Shown here: one piece after another, positions 32,402-41,312 of the stretch
How the letters are laid out: the number at the start of each line of letters is the position of its first letter
Position numbering within the stretch: position 1 is the first letter of the stretch
NCBI GenBank assembly: GCA_045577455.1
Contig: JAZNIJ010000239.1
Coordinates: forward strand, 9,886-73,885
Reading direction: 5' to 3'
DNA from: SIG653 sp045577455
GTDB taxonomy: Bacteria; Bacillota; Clostridia; Oscillospirales; CAG-382
Length of the DNA stretch: 64,000 nucleotides
Made by a program: the position numbers and the translations under genes
Notes under the pieces: generated by a model
What the model was told of the DNA's origin: nothing
Seen by the model: only the letters and a program-made list of their open reading frames with translations
Database searches by the model: none

Positions 32402-34801
32402 ATGAGATATCGTTTTAGTGAGATAGAAACAAAGTGGCAGAAAAAATGGGAGGAAGCCAAACTTTTTAATGCTGAGGAAAAAAGCAAAAAGCCAAAGTTT
32501 TATTCCCTTATTGAGTTTCCATATCCTTCGGGCGCAGGTATGCACGTTGGTCATATAAAGGCATACAGCGGTCTTGAAGTTGTATCAAGAAAACGCAGAA
32601 TGCAGGGATACAATGTTTTGTTCCCAATCGGTTTTGATGCGTTTGGACTTCCAACAGAAAACTATGCTGTTAAGAATAACTTGCACCCAAGAATAGTAAC
32701 CGATACAAATATCGAAAAATTCACTTCCCAGCTTAAAAAAGTTGGATTTTCCTTTGACTGGACAAGGGTTGTTGATACAACAGAAGAAAATTATTATAAG
32801 TGGACTCAATGGATTTTCCTTAAAATGTTTGAAAAGGGACTTGTTTTCAGAGATACCGCTTTGGTAAATTATTGTCCTCATTGTAAAGTTGTTCTTTCTA
32901 ATGAAGACTCACAGGGTGGAAAGTGCGATATTTGTAAGAGTGATGTTGTTCAGAAATCCAAGGCAGTATGGTATCTCAGAATAACAGAATATGCTGATAA
33001 GCTCCTTTCAGGTCTCGATGAGGTTGATTATCCTCTTAATATCAGACAGCAACAGGAAAACTGGATAGGCAAATCAACAGGTGCATTTGCTAATTTCAAA
33101 ATTAAAGGAACTGATGAAAAGCTCCGTATATATACAACAAGATGTGACACTCTTTTCGGTGTAACCTTTATGGTAATTGCTCCTGAAAATCCAATTATAG
33201 ATTTGCTTTCCGAAAAAGTTAAGAATATGGATGCCATAGAGGCATACAGAGCAGAATGTGCAAAGAAAACAGAGTTTGAACGCACACAGCTTGTTAAGGA
33301 TAAGACAGGTGTAAGAATTGAGGGTCTTGAAGCAATTAACCCTGTTACAGAGGAAACAATTCCAATATATATTTCTGACTATGTAATGATGGGCTATGGA
33401 ACAGGTGCAATTATGGCTGTTCCTGCACATGACCAGAGAGACTATGAATTTGCAAAGAAATTTGGAATTGAAATAAGAGAAGTAATCAAGGGCGGAGACA
33501 TTGAAAAAGAAGCATATACAGGGGATGGCGAAATGGTAAATTCCGGCTTCCTTAACGGTCTCACCAACAAAAAGGATTCAATAGAAAAAATGCTTGAATA
33601 CCTTTCAGAAAAGGGTATTGGAGAAAAAGGTGTTCAGTATAAAATGAAGGATTGGGCGTTTAACCGTCAAAGATATTGGGGCGAACCAATTCCTCTTGTT
33701 CACTGCGAAAAATGTGGAATAGTTGCTGTTCCCTATGAAGAGTTACCCCTCAAATTACCTGTTATGGAAAAATACGAACCAGGTGTTGGTGGTGAAAGCC
33801 CATTGGCAAAGTGCGACGAATTTGTTAATTGTGCTTGTCCCAAATGCGGCGGAAAAGCAAAGCGTGAAACCGATACAATGCCTCAGTGGGCTGGCTCATC
33901 ATGGTATTTTCTCCGTTATTGCGACCCATTCAATGATAAAGAATTTGCATCAAAAGAAGCTCTTGATTATTGGATGCCTGTAGATTGGTATAACGGTGGT
34001 ATGGAACATGTAACACGCCATTTGATATATTCAAGATTCTGGTATAAATTCCTTTATGATTTAGGACTTGTTCCTGTTTCTGAACCATATGCAAAGCGTT
34101 CTGCTCAGGGATTGATTTTAGGTTCTGATGGCGAAAAAATGAGTAAATCAAAGGGAAATGTTGTTGACCCTAATAATGTTGTTGATTCGTTTGGCGCTGA
34201 TGTTCTCAGAATTTATGTTCTTTTTATGGGAAATTACGGTGATGCAGCACCTTGGTCTGATGAAGGTGTAAAGGGTGCAAAGCGTTTCCTTGAAAGATTT
34301 GCATCTTTGGATGACAATCTTACAGATAAAATGTCATCTCAGGTTGAAAAAGCATTGCATAAAACAGTTAAAAAGGTTTCAGAAGATATAGAATCAATGA
34401 AATATAACACAGCTATTGCTGCAATGATGGGACTTGTTAATGAAATTTCATCTGGTGGTGGAATTGATAGAGAAGGTCTTAAAATATTTGCAAAGATTTT
34501 ATGCCCATTTGCACCACACATTGCTGAGGAAATGTGGGCTGCTTGTGGTGGAGAGGGCTTCTGTTCTGCAGCACAGTGGCCTGAATATGACCCTGAAAAA
34601 ATAAAAGACGATACAATTCAAATCCCCGTTCAGGTGTGTGGAAAGCTCAAAGCGGTTATCACTGTTCCCGCTGAAAGCACCGAAGATACAGTTCTTGAAG
34701 CGGCTATGAAAGAAGAAAAGGTTGTTTCTGCTGTTGAAGGTAAAACTGTTATCAAGAAAATTTATGTTAAAAATAAGCTCTTTAACATTGTTGTGAAATA
34801 G
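32402..34801 (+). CDS. leuS: Leucyl-tRNA synthetase
   Basis: 799-residue class I synthetase. HIGH motif PSGAGMHVGHIKAY (about 41-54), zinc-ribbon CPHCKVVL/CDICKSD, CP1 editing domain (about 220-390, YTTRCDTLFGVTFM and GTGAIMAVPAHDQRDYEFA), KMSKS in GEKMSKSKGNVVDP (about 580), and a C-terminal anticodon-binding part. Ribosome site GAGAGGAG. No T-box leader is seen in the 59 bases upstream. Slightly short but complete; all key motifs are present. Confidence 0.97.
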   Translation: MRYRFSEIETKWQKKWEEAKLFNAEEKSKKPKFYSLIEFPYPSGAGMHVGHIKAYSGLEVVSRKRRMQGYNVLFPIGFDAFGLPTENYAVKNNLHPRIVTDTNIEKFTSQLKKVGFSFDWTRVVDTTEENYYKWTQWIFLKMFEKGLVFRDTALVNYCPHCKVVLSNEDSQGGKCDICKSDVVQKSKAVWYLRITEYADKLLSGLDEVDYPLNIRQQQENWIGKSTGAFANFKIKGTDEKLRIYTTRCDTLFGVTFMVIAPENPIIDLLSEKVKNMDAIEAYRAECAKKTEFERTQLVKDKTGVRIEGLEAINPVTEETIPIYISDYVMMGYGTGAIMAVPAHDQRDYEFAKKFGIEIREVIKGGDIEKEAYTGDGEMVNSGFLNGLTNKKDSIEKMLEYLSEKGIGEKGVQYKMKDWAFNRQRYWGEPIPLVHCEKCGIVAVPYEELPLKLPVMEKYEPGVGGESPLAKCDEFVNCACPKCGGKAKRETDTMPQWAGSSWYFLRYCDPFNDKEFASKEALDYWMPVDWYNGGMEHVTRHLIYSRFWYKFLYDLGLVPVSEPYAKRSAQGLILGSDGEKMSKSKGNVVDPNNVVDSFGADVLRIYVLFMGNYGDAAPWSDEGVKGAKRFLERFASLDDNLTDKMSSQVEKALHKTVKKVSEDIESMKYNTAIAAMMGLVNEISSGGGIDREGLKIFAKILCPFAPHIAEEMWAACGGEGFCSAAQWPEYDPEKIKDDTIQIPVQVCGKLKAVITVPAESTEDTVLEAAMKEEKVVSAVEGKTVIKKIYVKNKLFNIVVK

Positions 34802-34813
34802 TGAGGTTGTAAA

Positions 34814-35644
34814 ATGAGTTATGCCGATAAGGTTTTTAAACAGAATTGCCTTGACATAATCGAACATGGTTTTATGGATAGTGAGTTGGAAGTCCGTCCT
34901 CGTTGGGAGGACGGAACTCCTGCACATACAATAAAAAAATTCGGTGTTGTTAACCGTTATGATTTAAGCAAGGAGTTTCCAATACTTACCCTTAGGAAAA
35001 CAGCGTTTAAGTCTTGTATAGATGAAATCCTTTGGATATGGCAAAAAAAATCGAACAATATTAACGAGTTGAACAGCCGTATATGGGATTCATGGGCAGA
35101 TGAAAACGGAACAATTGGCAAAGCGTACGGGTATCAACTTGGTGTTAAGCATAAATATAAAGAGGGAATGTTTGACCAGGTAGACAGAATGTTGTTTGAT
35201 CTTAAAAATAATCCTGCTTCAAGACGGATAATGTCAAATATCTATGTACATAGTGATCTTAGCGAAATGGGGCTTTATCCCTGTGCTTATAGCTTAACCT
35301 TAAATGTTTCCGGTAATGTGCTTAACGGTATATTAAATCAGCGTTCTCAGGATATGCTCGTAGCAAACAATTGGAATGTTTGCCAATATGCTGTGCTTAT
35401 GCATATGTTTGCCGCTTCAAGCGGATTGAAGGTTGGAGAGCTTGTTCATGTTATTGCTGATGCTCATATTTATGATAGGCATATTCCCATAGTTAAGGAG
35501 GTGCTTAAAAATCCTGAGTATGATGCACCAAAATTTAACATCGATGAAAGTATAAAAGATTTTTATGCTTTTACAACCGATAGCTTTTCCCTTGATTGTT
35601 ATGTTGCAACAAAATTGGAAACTAAAATTCCTGTTGCAATATAA
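34814..35644 (+). CDS. thyA: Thymidylate synthase ThyA
   Basis: 276-residue folate-dependent enzyme converting dUMP to dTMP. Conserved: RPRWEDGTPAHTIKKFG, FPILTLRKTAFKSCIDEILW, the nucleophile block LYPCAYSLTL, LNQRSQDMLVANNWNVCQYA and HIYDRHI. The active-site Cys is followed by Ala-Tyr rather than the classical His-Leu, as in a divergent Firmicutes subgroup. The C-terminal PVAI matches the closing tail. Adjacent folA regenerates tetrahydrofolate, forming the thymidylate cycle pair. Starts 12 bases after leuS. Confidence 0.94.
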   Translation: MSYADKVFKQNCLDIIEHGFMDSELEVRPRWEDGTPAHTIKKFGVVNRYDLSKEFPILTLRKTAFKSCIDEILWIWQKKSNNINELNSRIWDSWADENGTIGKAYGYQLGVKHKYKEGMFDQVDRMLFDLKNNPASRRIMSNIYVHSDLSEMGLYPCAYSLTLNVSGNVLNGILNQRSQDMLVANNWNVCQYAVLMHMFAASSGLKVGELVHVIADAHIYDRHIPIVKEVLKNPEYDAPKFNIDESIKDFYAFTTDSFSLDCYVATKLETKIPVAI

Positions 35645-35706
35645 AATCTAATTGTAATGAAAGGAATGTCAGGGTGATATTTCATATAGCGCTCTGATAA
35701 TAGATT

Positions 35707-36195
35707 ATGAAAGCCATAGTTGCTGTTAATAAAAAATGGGCGATAGGTTTAGAAGGAAATCTGCTTTATTCTTTGCGTGGAGACATGAAATTCTTTCGCG
35801 AAACAACTATGGGAAAAACTGTTTTGATGGGTAGAAAAACCTTAGATTCGTTTCCTGATGGAAAACCCTTAAAAAACAGAATCAATATAGTTATTTCTCG
35901 CCATAAGGATGATAGAGAAGGTGTTGTCTGGGTTAGCTCGATAGAAGAAGCAATTTCTAAAATTTCAGATACGGAAAAAACTTTTCTTATAGGTGGAGCA
36001 AGCATTTATGAACAGATGATAGATTATTGTTCCGAGGCGTATGTAACTGTTATTGATGATGATAAAATCGGAGATAGCTTTTTTCCAAACCTTAACAGCA
36101 GAGAGGGATGGGAGCTTTATGAAACATCAGAAGCGTTTGAAGAAAACGGAATATCTTACCGTTTTTGCAAATACAGAAATAATAATTTACAATGA
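35707..36195 (+). CDS. folA: Dihydrofolate reductase
   Basis: 162-residue DHFR that reduces dihydrofolate to tetrahydrofolate with NADPH. N-terminal AIVAVNKKWAIGLEGNLLYS (normally G-I-G-x-x-G/N-x-L-P-W; here Leu-Tyr replaces Pro-Trp), KFFRETTMGKTVLMGRKTLD, and FLIGGASIYEQM near the C-terminus. Paired with thyA. The ribosome site is poor and the 62-base gap from thyA contains no terminator, so it is probably in the same transcript. Confidence 0.93.
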   Translation: MKAIVAVNKKWAIGLEGNLLYSLRGDMKFFRETTMGKTVLMGRKTLDSFPDGKPLKNRINIVISRHKDDREGVVWVSSIEEAISKISDTEKTFLIGGASIYEQMIDYCSEAYVTVIDDDKIGDSFFPNLNSREGWELYETSEAFEENGISYRFCKYRNNNLQ

Positions 36196-36290
36196 TGATT
36201 TTATAGGAACAACAAAAGAGTTTCAAAAAATTCGTCATTTACCCAATATCAAATATTTGAAATAAGATATCACTCAATAAGGAAGTATAA

Positions 36291-37436
36291 ATGAGTAGAT
36301 TTAAAATACTTAAAACCGAAGGAAGAGCAAGAAGGGGTGTTTTTTCAACGGTTCATGGCGATATTCAAACCCCTGTTTTTATGAATGTTGGCACATCTGC
36401 CGCAATTAAAGGCGGAGTTTCAACATTTGACCTTGAAAATTTGAAATGTCAGGTTGAGCTGTCAAACACTTATCATCTTCATGTTCGTCCGGGTGAAGAT
36501 GTTGTTTATAAGCTCGGCGGAATTCATAAGTTTTTTAATTGGAACAAACCTGTTCTCACAGACAGCGGCGGATTTCAGGTATATTCATTGGCAAAATTGC
36601 GCAATATAACAGAGGATGGGGTTACTTTCCAATCACATATGGACGGAGCTAAAATATTTATGAGCCCTGAAGTCAGTATGCAGATACAGTCAAAGCTTGC
36701 GTCAACAATAGCAATGGCTTTTGATGAATGTGCAACATCAACTTCTGAATATTCATATATGAAAAATTCATGCGAGAGAACAACTCGTTGGCTTCATAGA
36801 TGTATTGCAGAAATGAACCGTCTCAACTCTCTTGATGAAACAATAAATAAGAATCAGCTTCTTTTTGGCATCAATCAGGGAGGTATCTATCCCGATTTGA
36901 GAATTGAACATATGAAACAGATTCGTGAGCTTGATTTACCTGGTTTTGCTATAGGTGGGCTTGCAGTTGGTGAAAGTGCAAAAGAGATGTACGATACCAT
37001 CGATGTTGTTGAACCATTTATGCCCAAGGAAAAACCACGATATTTAATGGGAGTAGGAACTCCTGTAAATATTCTTGAAGCGGTTGATAGAGGCGTGGAC
37101 TTTTTTGACTGTGTTATGCCAAGCAGAAATGCAAGACACGGCAACTGTTTCACATCAAAGGGAATCGTAAATCTTAATAATAAAAAATATATGACTGATG
37201 ATACACCTCTTGATTCAAAGTGTGATTGTCCTGTTTGCAGAAGATATTCAAAAGGGTATCTCAGACATTTGTTTAAAGCAAGGGAATTGCTTGCAATGCG
37301 ACTTTGCGTTATGCATAATCTGTATTTTTATAATAATCTTATGGAGCAGATACGGTTCCACCTTGAAAACGGAACATTTTCCGAATTCAAAAGGGAGCAG
37401 GTTGAAATACTTTGCTTGAGGGAATATGAGAGATAG
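36291..37436 (+). CDS. tgt: tRNA-guanine transglycosylase Tgt
   Basis: 381-residue TIM-barrel enzyme that exchanges guanine 34 for preQ1 in tRNAs with GUN anticodons. Start region FKILKTEGRARRGVF; LTDSGGFQVYSLAKL carries the catalytic Asp; FGINQGGIYPDLR, RYLMGVGTPVNI, FDCVMPSRNARHG, and the zinc site CDCPVCRRYSKGYLRHL are all visible. Ribosome site AAGGAAG. Its end overlaps the next gene by 11 bases. Confidence 0.97.
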   Translation: MSRFKILKTEGRARRGVFSTVHGDIQTPVFMNVGTSAAIKGGVSTFDLENLKCQVELSNTYHLHVRPGEDVVYKLGGIHKFFNWNKPVLTDSGGFQVYSLAKLRNITEDGVTFQSHMDGAKIFMSPEVSMQIQSKLASTIAMAFDECATSTSEYSYMKNSCERTTRWLHRCIAEMNRLNSLDETINKNQLLFGINQGGIYPDLRIEHMKQIRELDLPGFAIGGLAVGESAKEMYDTIDVVEPFMPKEKPRYLMGVGTPVNILEAVDRGVDFFDCVMPSRNARHGNCFTSKGIVNLNNKKYMTDDTPLDSKCDCPVCRRYSKGYLRHLFKARELLAMRLCVMHNLYFYNNLMEQIRFHLENGTFSEFKREQVEILCLREYER

Positions 37437-38487
37437 AAATGAAATCTTAACTGTTGCTTTAGATAATAAAGCCGAGTGTGTTATTGTTTTAGATGATAGT
37501 AACAGACATTGGGTAACGGGCTTTCGCTCTTCTGCAGGCGTTGCTGTTATTACAAAAAATGAAACTGCGTTGTTTCTCGATGCAAGATATACGGAAAAAG
37601 CATATGCTGAAAAGCCCGACGCAACGATTTACCCTTGCACCAAAGGGATAGTTTCCGAGGCATGTTCGTATATAGAAGCTCAAAAAATTAAATCTGTTGC
37701 TGTTGATGAAAGTAATATAACGGTTGCAGATTTCAAACGCCTTGAAAATAATCTTGGAAGTATAAAGCTAATAGGTATAAGTAATATTTTTTCAAAGTTC
37801 AGGGCAATTAAAACATCTGAAGAAATATCTTTTATTAAAGAAGCAGTAAGAATAACGGATGAATGTTTTTTCCATGTTCTTTCAGTTATTCACAAGGGAA
37901 TAACAGAAGCAGATGTTGCAGCAGAGATAAATTATTATTTCAACAAAAAAGGTTGTGAAAATGCTTTTGAAACAATAGCCGTTTCAGGTCTTAAAAGCTC
38001 AATGCCCCACGGCACTCCCGATGTTGTTACCTTGACTGAAAATTCGTTTCTGACTATGGATTTCGGCGCTAAATACAATGGATATTGTGCCGACCTTACA
38101 AGAACCGTTGTTTTAGGAAAAGCAACAGATGAAATGAAACAAATATATTCTATAGTTCTCGAAGCAAACAGGAGAGGGATAGAAAAGGCAAAATACGGTG
38201 TTTTATGTAAAGATGTTGACTTTGCTTCAAGGAATTATATTTCTGAAAATGGATATGGAGATTGTTTCGGACATTCAACAGGACATTCATTTGGAATTGA
38301 CATCCATGAGCTACCATCTGTTTCTAAATTTTCAGAAGAACCGTTGAAGGAAGGTAATGTTGTAACTATAGAACCGGGTATCTATATTCCTGAAAAGTAT
38401 GGGGTAAGGATAGAGGACACCGTTTTGATTTTGAAAAATGAAACAATTGTTCTGTCAAAATCACCTAAAAATTTAATTGAGATATAA
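37426..38487 (+). CDS. M24 family metallopeptidase (Xaa-Pro aminopeptidase)
   Basis: 353-residue creatinase/prolidase-fold peptidase. N-terminal creatinase-like domain (about 1-130; LDDSNRHWVTGFRSSAG) and C-terminal pita-bread catalytic domain with metal ligands in TMDFGAKYNGYCADLTRT (two Asp), GHSTGHSFGIDIHELPSV (His), EPGIYIPEKYGVRIEDT (two Glu). Cytoplasmic; releases N-terminal residues before proline. The ATG at 37426 lies inside the end of tgt, implying translational coupling. Confidence 0.93.
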   Translation: MRDRNEILTVALDNKAECVIVLDDSNRHWVTGFRSSAGVAVITKNETALFLDARYTEKAYAEKPDATIYPCTKGIVSEACSYIEAQKIKSVAVDESNITVADFKRLENNLGSIKLIGISNIFSKFRAIKTSEEISFIKEAVRITDECFFHVLSVIHKGITEADVAAEINYYFNKKGCENAFETIAVSGLKSSMPHGTPDVVTLTENSFLTMDFGAKYNGYCADLTRTVVLGKATDEMKQIYSIVLEANRRGIEKAKYGVLCKDVDFASRNYISENGYGDCFGHSTGHSFGIDIHELPSVSKFSEEPLKEGNVVTIEPGIYIPEKYGVRIEDTVLILKNETIVLSKSPKNLIEI

Positions 38488-38528
38488 AATAAAAAAAATG
38501 TAATATAAATCGAAAAGAGGATTTTATT

Positions 38529-40298
38529 ATGGATTATAAATCAGCGGCAAAAAATTTTATAGAAAACGAAAAACAGTTTCATTTAGGCGTTATTCCAACA
38601 GAGCAATCGAATCCGCTTACAAGAAACCTTAGCACTGATATCAAAAAAAGCACAGCAGCAGGCGTCAAAACAATTCTTGCCGCTGATGTAAATATTGCAC
38701 CCGTTGCAAGAGAAGCATTTAAAAGTGAAAACTTCAAAAGCTTGGTAGCAGATATCCGCAGAGTTATGGACGAAAAGAAACATATGCTCTTCTCATCCGT
38801 TGGTGCATCGGGAAGACTTGCAATACAGCTTAACGGAGCATGGCGTGATTTCTGGACATCTCTTGCAAAGAAACTTCCTCTTAAGGCAGAGCGTCTTTAT
38901 GAAATAGCAAATTGCTGTGATAGCTTTACAACAGGTGGAGACAGAGCTTTGGTTCATTCCGTTGAAAACTTTGAAGATTATATGACTTTTGGCGCAAGAC
39001 AGGTTGTAGAGGCAGGCATTGGCAAGGGTGATGTGCTTATTGGTCTTGCAGAATGTGGACTTTCTGCAAGCATCAACGGTTCAGTTATTGAAGGTGATAT
39101 GAGAGGATGCACAACATATTATCTTTATTGTAATCCAAAAGAGATTCTTTGCGAACACCTTGAAAGAGTTCGCAAGGTATTTGCAAGAGAAAATATTATT
39201 CCTATTCCTATTTTTGTTGGTAATATGGCAGTTGCAGGTTCAACAAGAATGCAGGTAACAACCGTTGAGCTTCTTGTTGCAGGTGCGGCTTTGGAAATGG
39301 CTGCAGGTTCTTGGCTTAAAGATAACCTTAGCGAAGACGAATTCAAGGTTGTTGGAACACCTTGCCTTACAGGTGATGAATATGCAGATTGGTTTGTTAA
39401 GCTGGGTGAGATTCTCGGAAGCGGTGAAGCACTTGAAGGACTTGCAAAAGCAGTTGATTATGAAACGGAGACATATACAAATAAAGGTAGAGTTACATAT
39501 TTGACTCACGAATATCTCCTTGATATCCTTACAGATACGACCGAGCGTCAACCAACATTCACGTTGCCTCCTTTTAGAAAATTCAAGGATAAGAATGGAA
39601 TTATAAGTTGGGCATATGCAAAAGATCCCCTTTATCCAAACGAGGTTGCATGGCAGCACATTTTCCGCCGTCCTATAAAGGGTCTTGAGTGGAAAAGAGA
39701 AGATTATATTGAAATGAATGCGGCTCAGAATATAATTGATAACCCTCCAAAGGTTGCAGGGGAAGAAGTTCTTCAATACTGCATCGGGAACGAAGACGAT
39801 GATTCTCGTTATGGTGTGCCTTATGCAAGACTTGTTGGTATTGATATCAACGGTTCAGGCGTAAGAGATGCTAAGGGTTGGTTTGATGCAAATAAGGGTA
39901 AGTTCGATGGCAGCGTTTTCCTTCGTTTTGGTGATATTCCCGAAGGAACTCTTTCTGAAAACGAAATAAGAATCCCTGCAGAACTTCCAAGAACTTGTAC
40001 AGACCTTTTAACTCACCTTCTTGTTAAACTGTCTTTCAATATACTCAGCACAGCAACAATGGCAAAGATGGGCCGTGTATGGTCGAACTGGATGATTCAG
40101 GTTCTTCCAACGAATAAAAAGCTCATTGACAGATCGGTTCGTATAATTGCAACTCTCGCAAAGATTCCTTATGAAACAGCGTGTGAAGAATTCTTCAAAT
40201 CTATGATGGAAAGAAAGCCGGGAGAAGAATACAGAGAATCATATGTTGTTGAAACTCTTAAACGACTTGGATTTGATCCCGATGCTTCTATAGACTAA
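38529..40298 (+). CDS. Double-SIS-domain protein related to MurQ etherase/GCKR
   Basis: 589 residues, about twice the length of MurQ (N-acetylmuramic acid 6-phosphate etherase). The first half echoes MurQ motifs: PTEQSNPLTRNLSTD (MurQ TExRNPxT), SVGASGRLAIQL, TTGGDRALVHSVENFED, LIGLAECGLSAS and FVGNMAVAGSTRMQVTTVEL. A further region (HIFRRPIKGLEWKRE, GVPYARLVGIDINGSG) follows, then LLVKLSFNILSTATMAKMGR, again MurQ-like. The double-SIS length recalls glucokinase regulatory protein. Probably a sugar-phosphate lyase, isomerase or sensor of cell-wall recycling; the reaction is not certain. Stands in the run between an M24 peptidase and a cyclophilin lipoprotein. Confidence 0.75.
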   Translation: MDYKSAAKNFIENEKQFHLGVIPTEQSNPLTRNLSTDIKKSTAAGVKTILAADVNIAPVAREAFKSENFKSLVADIRRVMDEKKHMLFSSVGASGRLAIQLNGAWRDFWTSLAKKLPLKAERLYEIANCCDSFTTGGDRALVHSVENFEDYMTFGARQVVEAGIGKGDVLIGLAECGLSASINGSVIEGDMRGCTTYYLYCNPKEILCEHLERVRKVFARENIIPIPIFVGNMAVAGSTRMQVTTVELLVAGAALEMAAGSWLKDNLSEDEFKVVGTPCLTGDEYADWFVKLGEILGSGEALEGLAKAVDYETETYTNKGRVTYLTHEYLLDILTDTTERQPTFTLPPFRKFKDKNGIISWAYAKDPLYPNEVAWQHIFRRPIKGLEWKREDYIEMNAAQNIIDNPPKVAGEEVLQYCIGNEDDDSRYGVPYARLVGIDINGSGVRDAKGWFDANKGKFDGSVFLRFGDIPEGTLSENEIRIPAELPRTCTDLLTHLLVKLSFNILSTATMAKMGRVWSNWMIQVLPTNKKLIDRSVRIIATLAKIPYETACEEFFKSMMERKPGEEYRESYVVETLKRLGFDPDASID

Positions 40299-40311
40299 TG
40301 AGGAAAAGGTT

Positions 40312-41208
40312 TTGAAAAGATATTTAGCATTTATTTTGTTTTTAATGATGATTTTTTCTAACGGATGTTCTTCCGTTGATTCTTCCTCTGATTCTTTTAC
40401 GGAAGAATCTCAAGGTGCAGATGTTTCAGAAAGCATATCAGAAGAATACAAGCCGATTGAAAATATTTACGGTAATACAATAACCATTGAAATGAGAATT
40501 AAAGATTTAGGAATAATGAAGATTGAGTTGTATCCAGAAGAAGCTCCCGAGACAGTGAGACATTTTGTTTCTTTGGTAAACGATGGGTTTTATAATGGGC
40601 TTAAAATTCACAGGGTTGTTCCGGGTTTTATAATTCAAGGTGGAGACCCTTCGGGAACCGGATACGGTCAGGAAGGGCTTGAAACCATAAAAGGCGAGTT
40701 TTATGCAAATGGATATACAAACAGAATACCCCATCAGAAAGGGGTAATTTCAATGGCGAGAAAAAACGGAGACTATAATTCAGCAACAACACAGTTTTTT
40801 ATTTGCGCTGCAACATCTGATGTTGTTTCAAATTCTCTTGACCAGAAATATGCCGCTTTTGGTTGTGTAATATCTGGTATTTATGTTGTGGATCTAGTCT
40901 CTTTGGCGGCAACATCGCAGAATTATATGCCATACAAACAAATTCTTATAGAATATGTAAAGGTAATAGACAGCACTTTTTCAGAAGAACAGCTTGATCT
41001 ATTCCTTTCGGGAGAAACTCTTTCGGATATATCCGAAAATACGGAAGATGAATCATTAAATTCAAACGATGAATCATTAAACTCTATTGAAGAGACATCA
41101 GGTTCAACCGAAGAAACATCAGGTTCAACTGAAGAAACATCAAGCTCTATTGAAGAATTTCATGGTGCATCTGCAGATATTAGTGAGATACAAGATGAAG
41201 TATTATAA
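40312..41208 (+). CDS. Peptidyl-prolyl isomerase (cyclophilin type) lipoprotein
   Basis: 298 residues. TTG start at 40312 after AGGAAAAGG gives a lipoprotein signal (LAFILFLMMIFSNGC, Cys about 19). The cyclophilin domain follows (about 55-230): VRHFVSLVNDGFYNGLKIHR, VVPGFIIQGGDPSGTGYGQE, GVISMARKNGDYNSATTQFF. It folds exported proteins outside the membrane. The last 60 residues are a low-complexity acidic Ser/Glu tail with repeated EETSGST units, likely a flexible spacer. An upstream ATG is not available in frame. Confidence 0.92.
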   Translation: MKRYLAFILFLMMIFSNGCSSVDSSSDSFTEESQGADVSESISEEYKPIENIYGNTITIEMRIKDLGIMKIELYPEEAPETVRHFVSLVNDGFYNGLKIHRVVPGFIIQGGDPSGTGYGQEGLETIKGEFYANGYTNRIPHQKGVISMARKNGDYNSATTQFFICAATSDVVSNSLDQKYAAFGCVISGIYVVDLVSLAATSQNYMPYKQILIEYVKVIDSTFSEEQLDLFLSGETLSDISENTEDESLNSNDESLNSIEETSGSTEETSGSTEETSSSIEEFHGASADISEIQDEVL

Positions 41209-41312
41209 TAAATATTGCACTTTTTGATTTGGGAAAACTTTATTTAAAAGGAATCTATATATCATTTTTGTGCAAAGTTATTATGATTTTATTTGAAAAA
41301 CAGGAGGAAATT

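Noticed and set aside
39240..39776. 178-codon minus-strand open frame
   Set aside because: Opposite the SIS-domain gene, low-complexity hydrophobic/Cys translation and no promoter or ribosome site.
41040..41160. Possible CRISPR-like or satellite repeat
   Set aside because: The repeats are in-frame codons of the cyclophilin tail, not spaced direct repeats.
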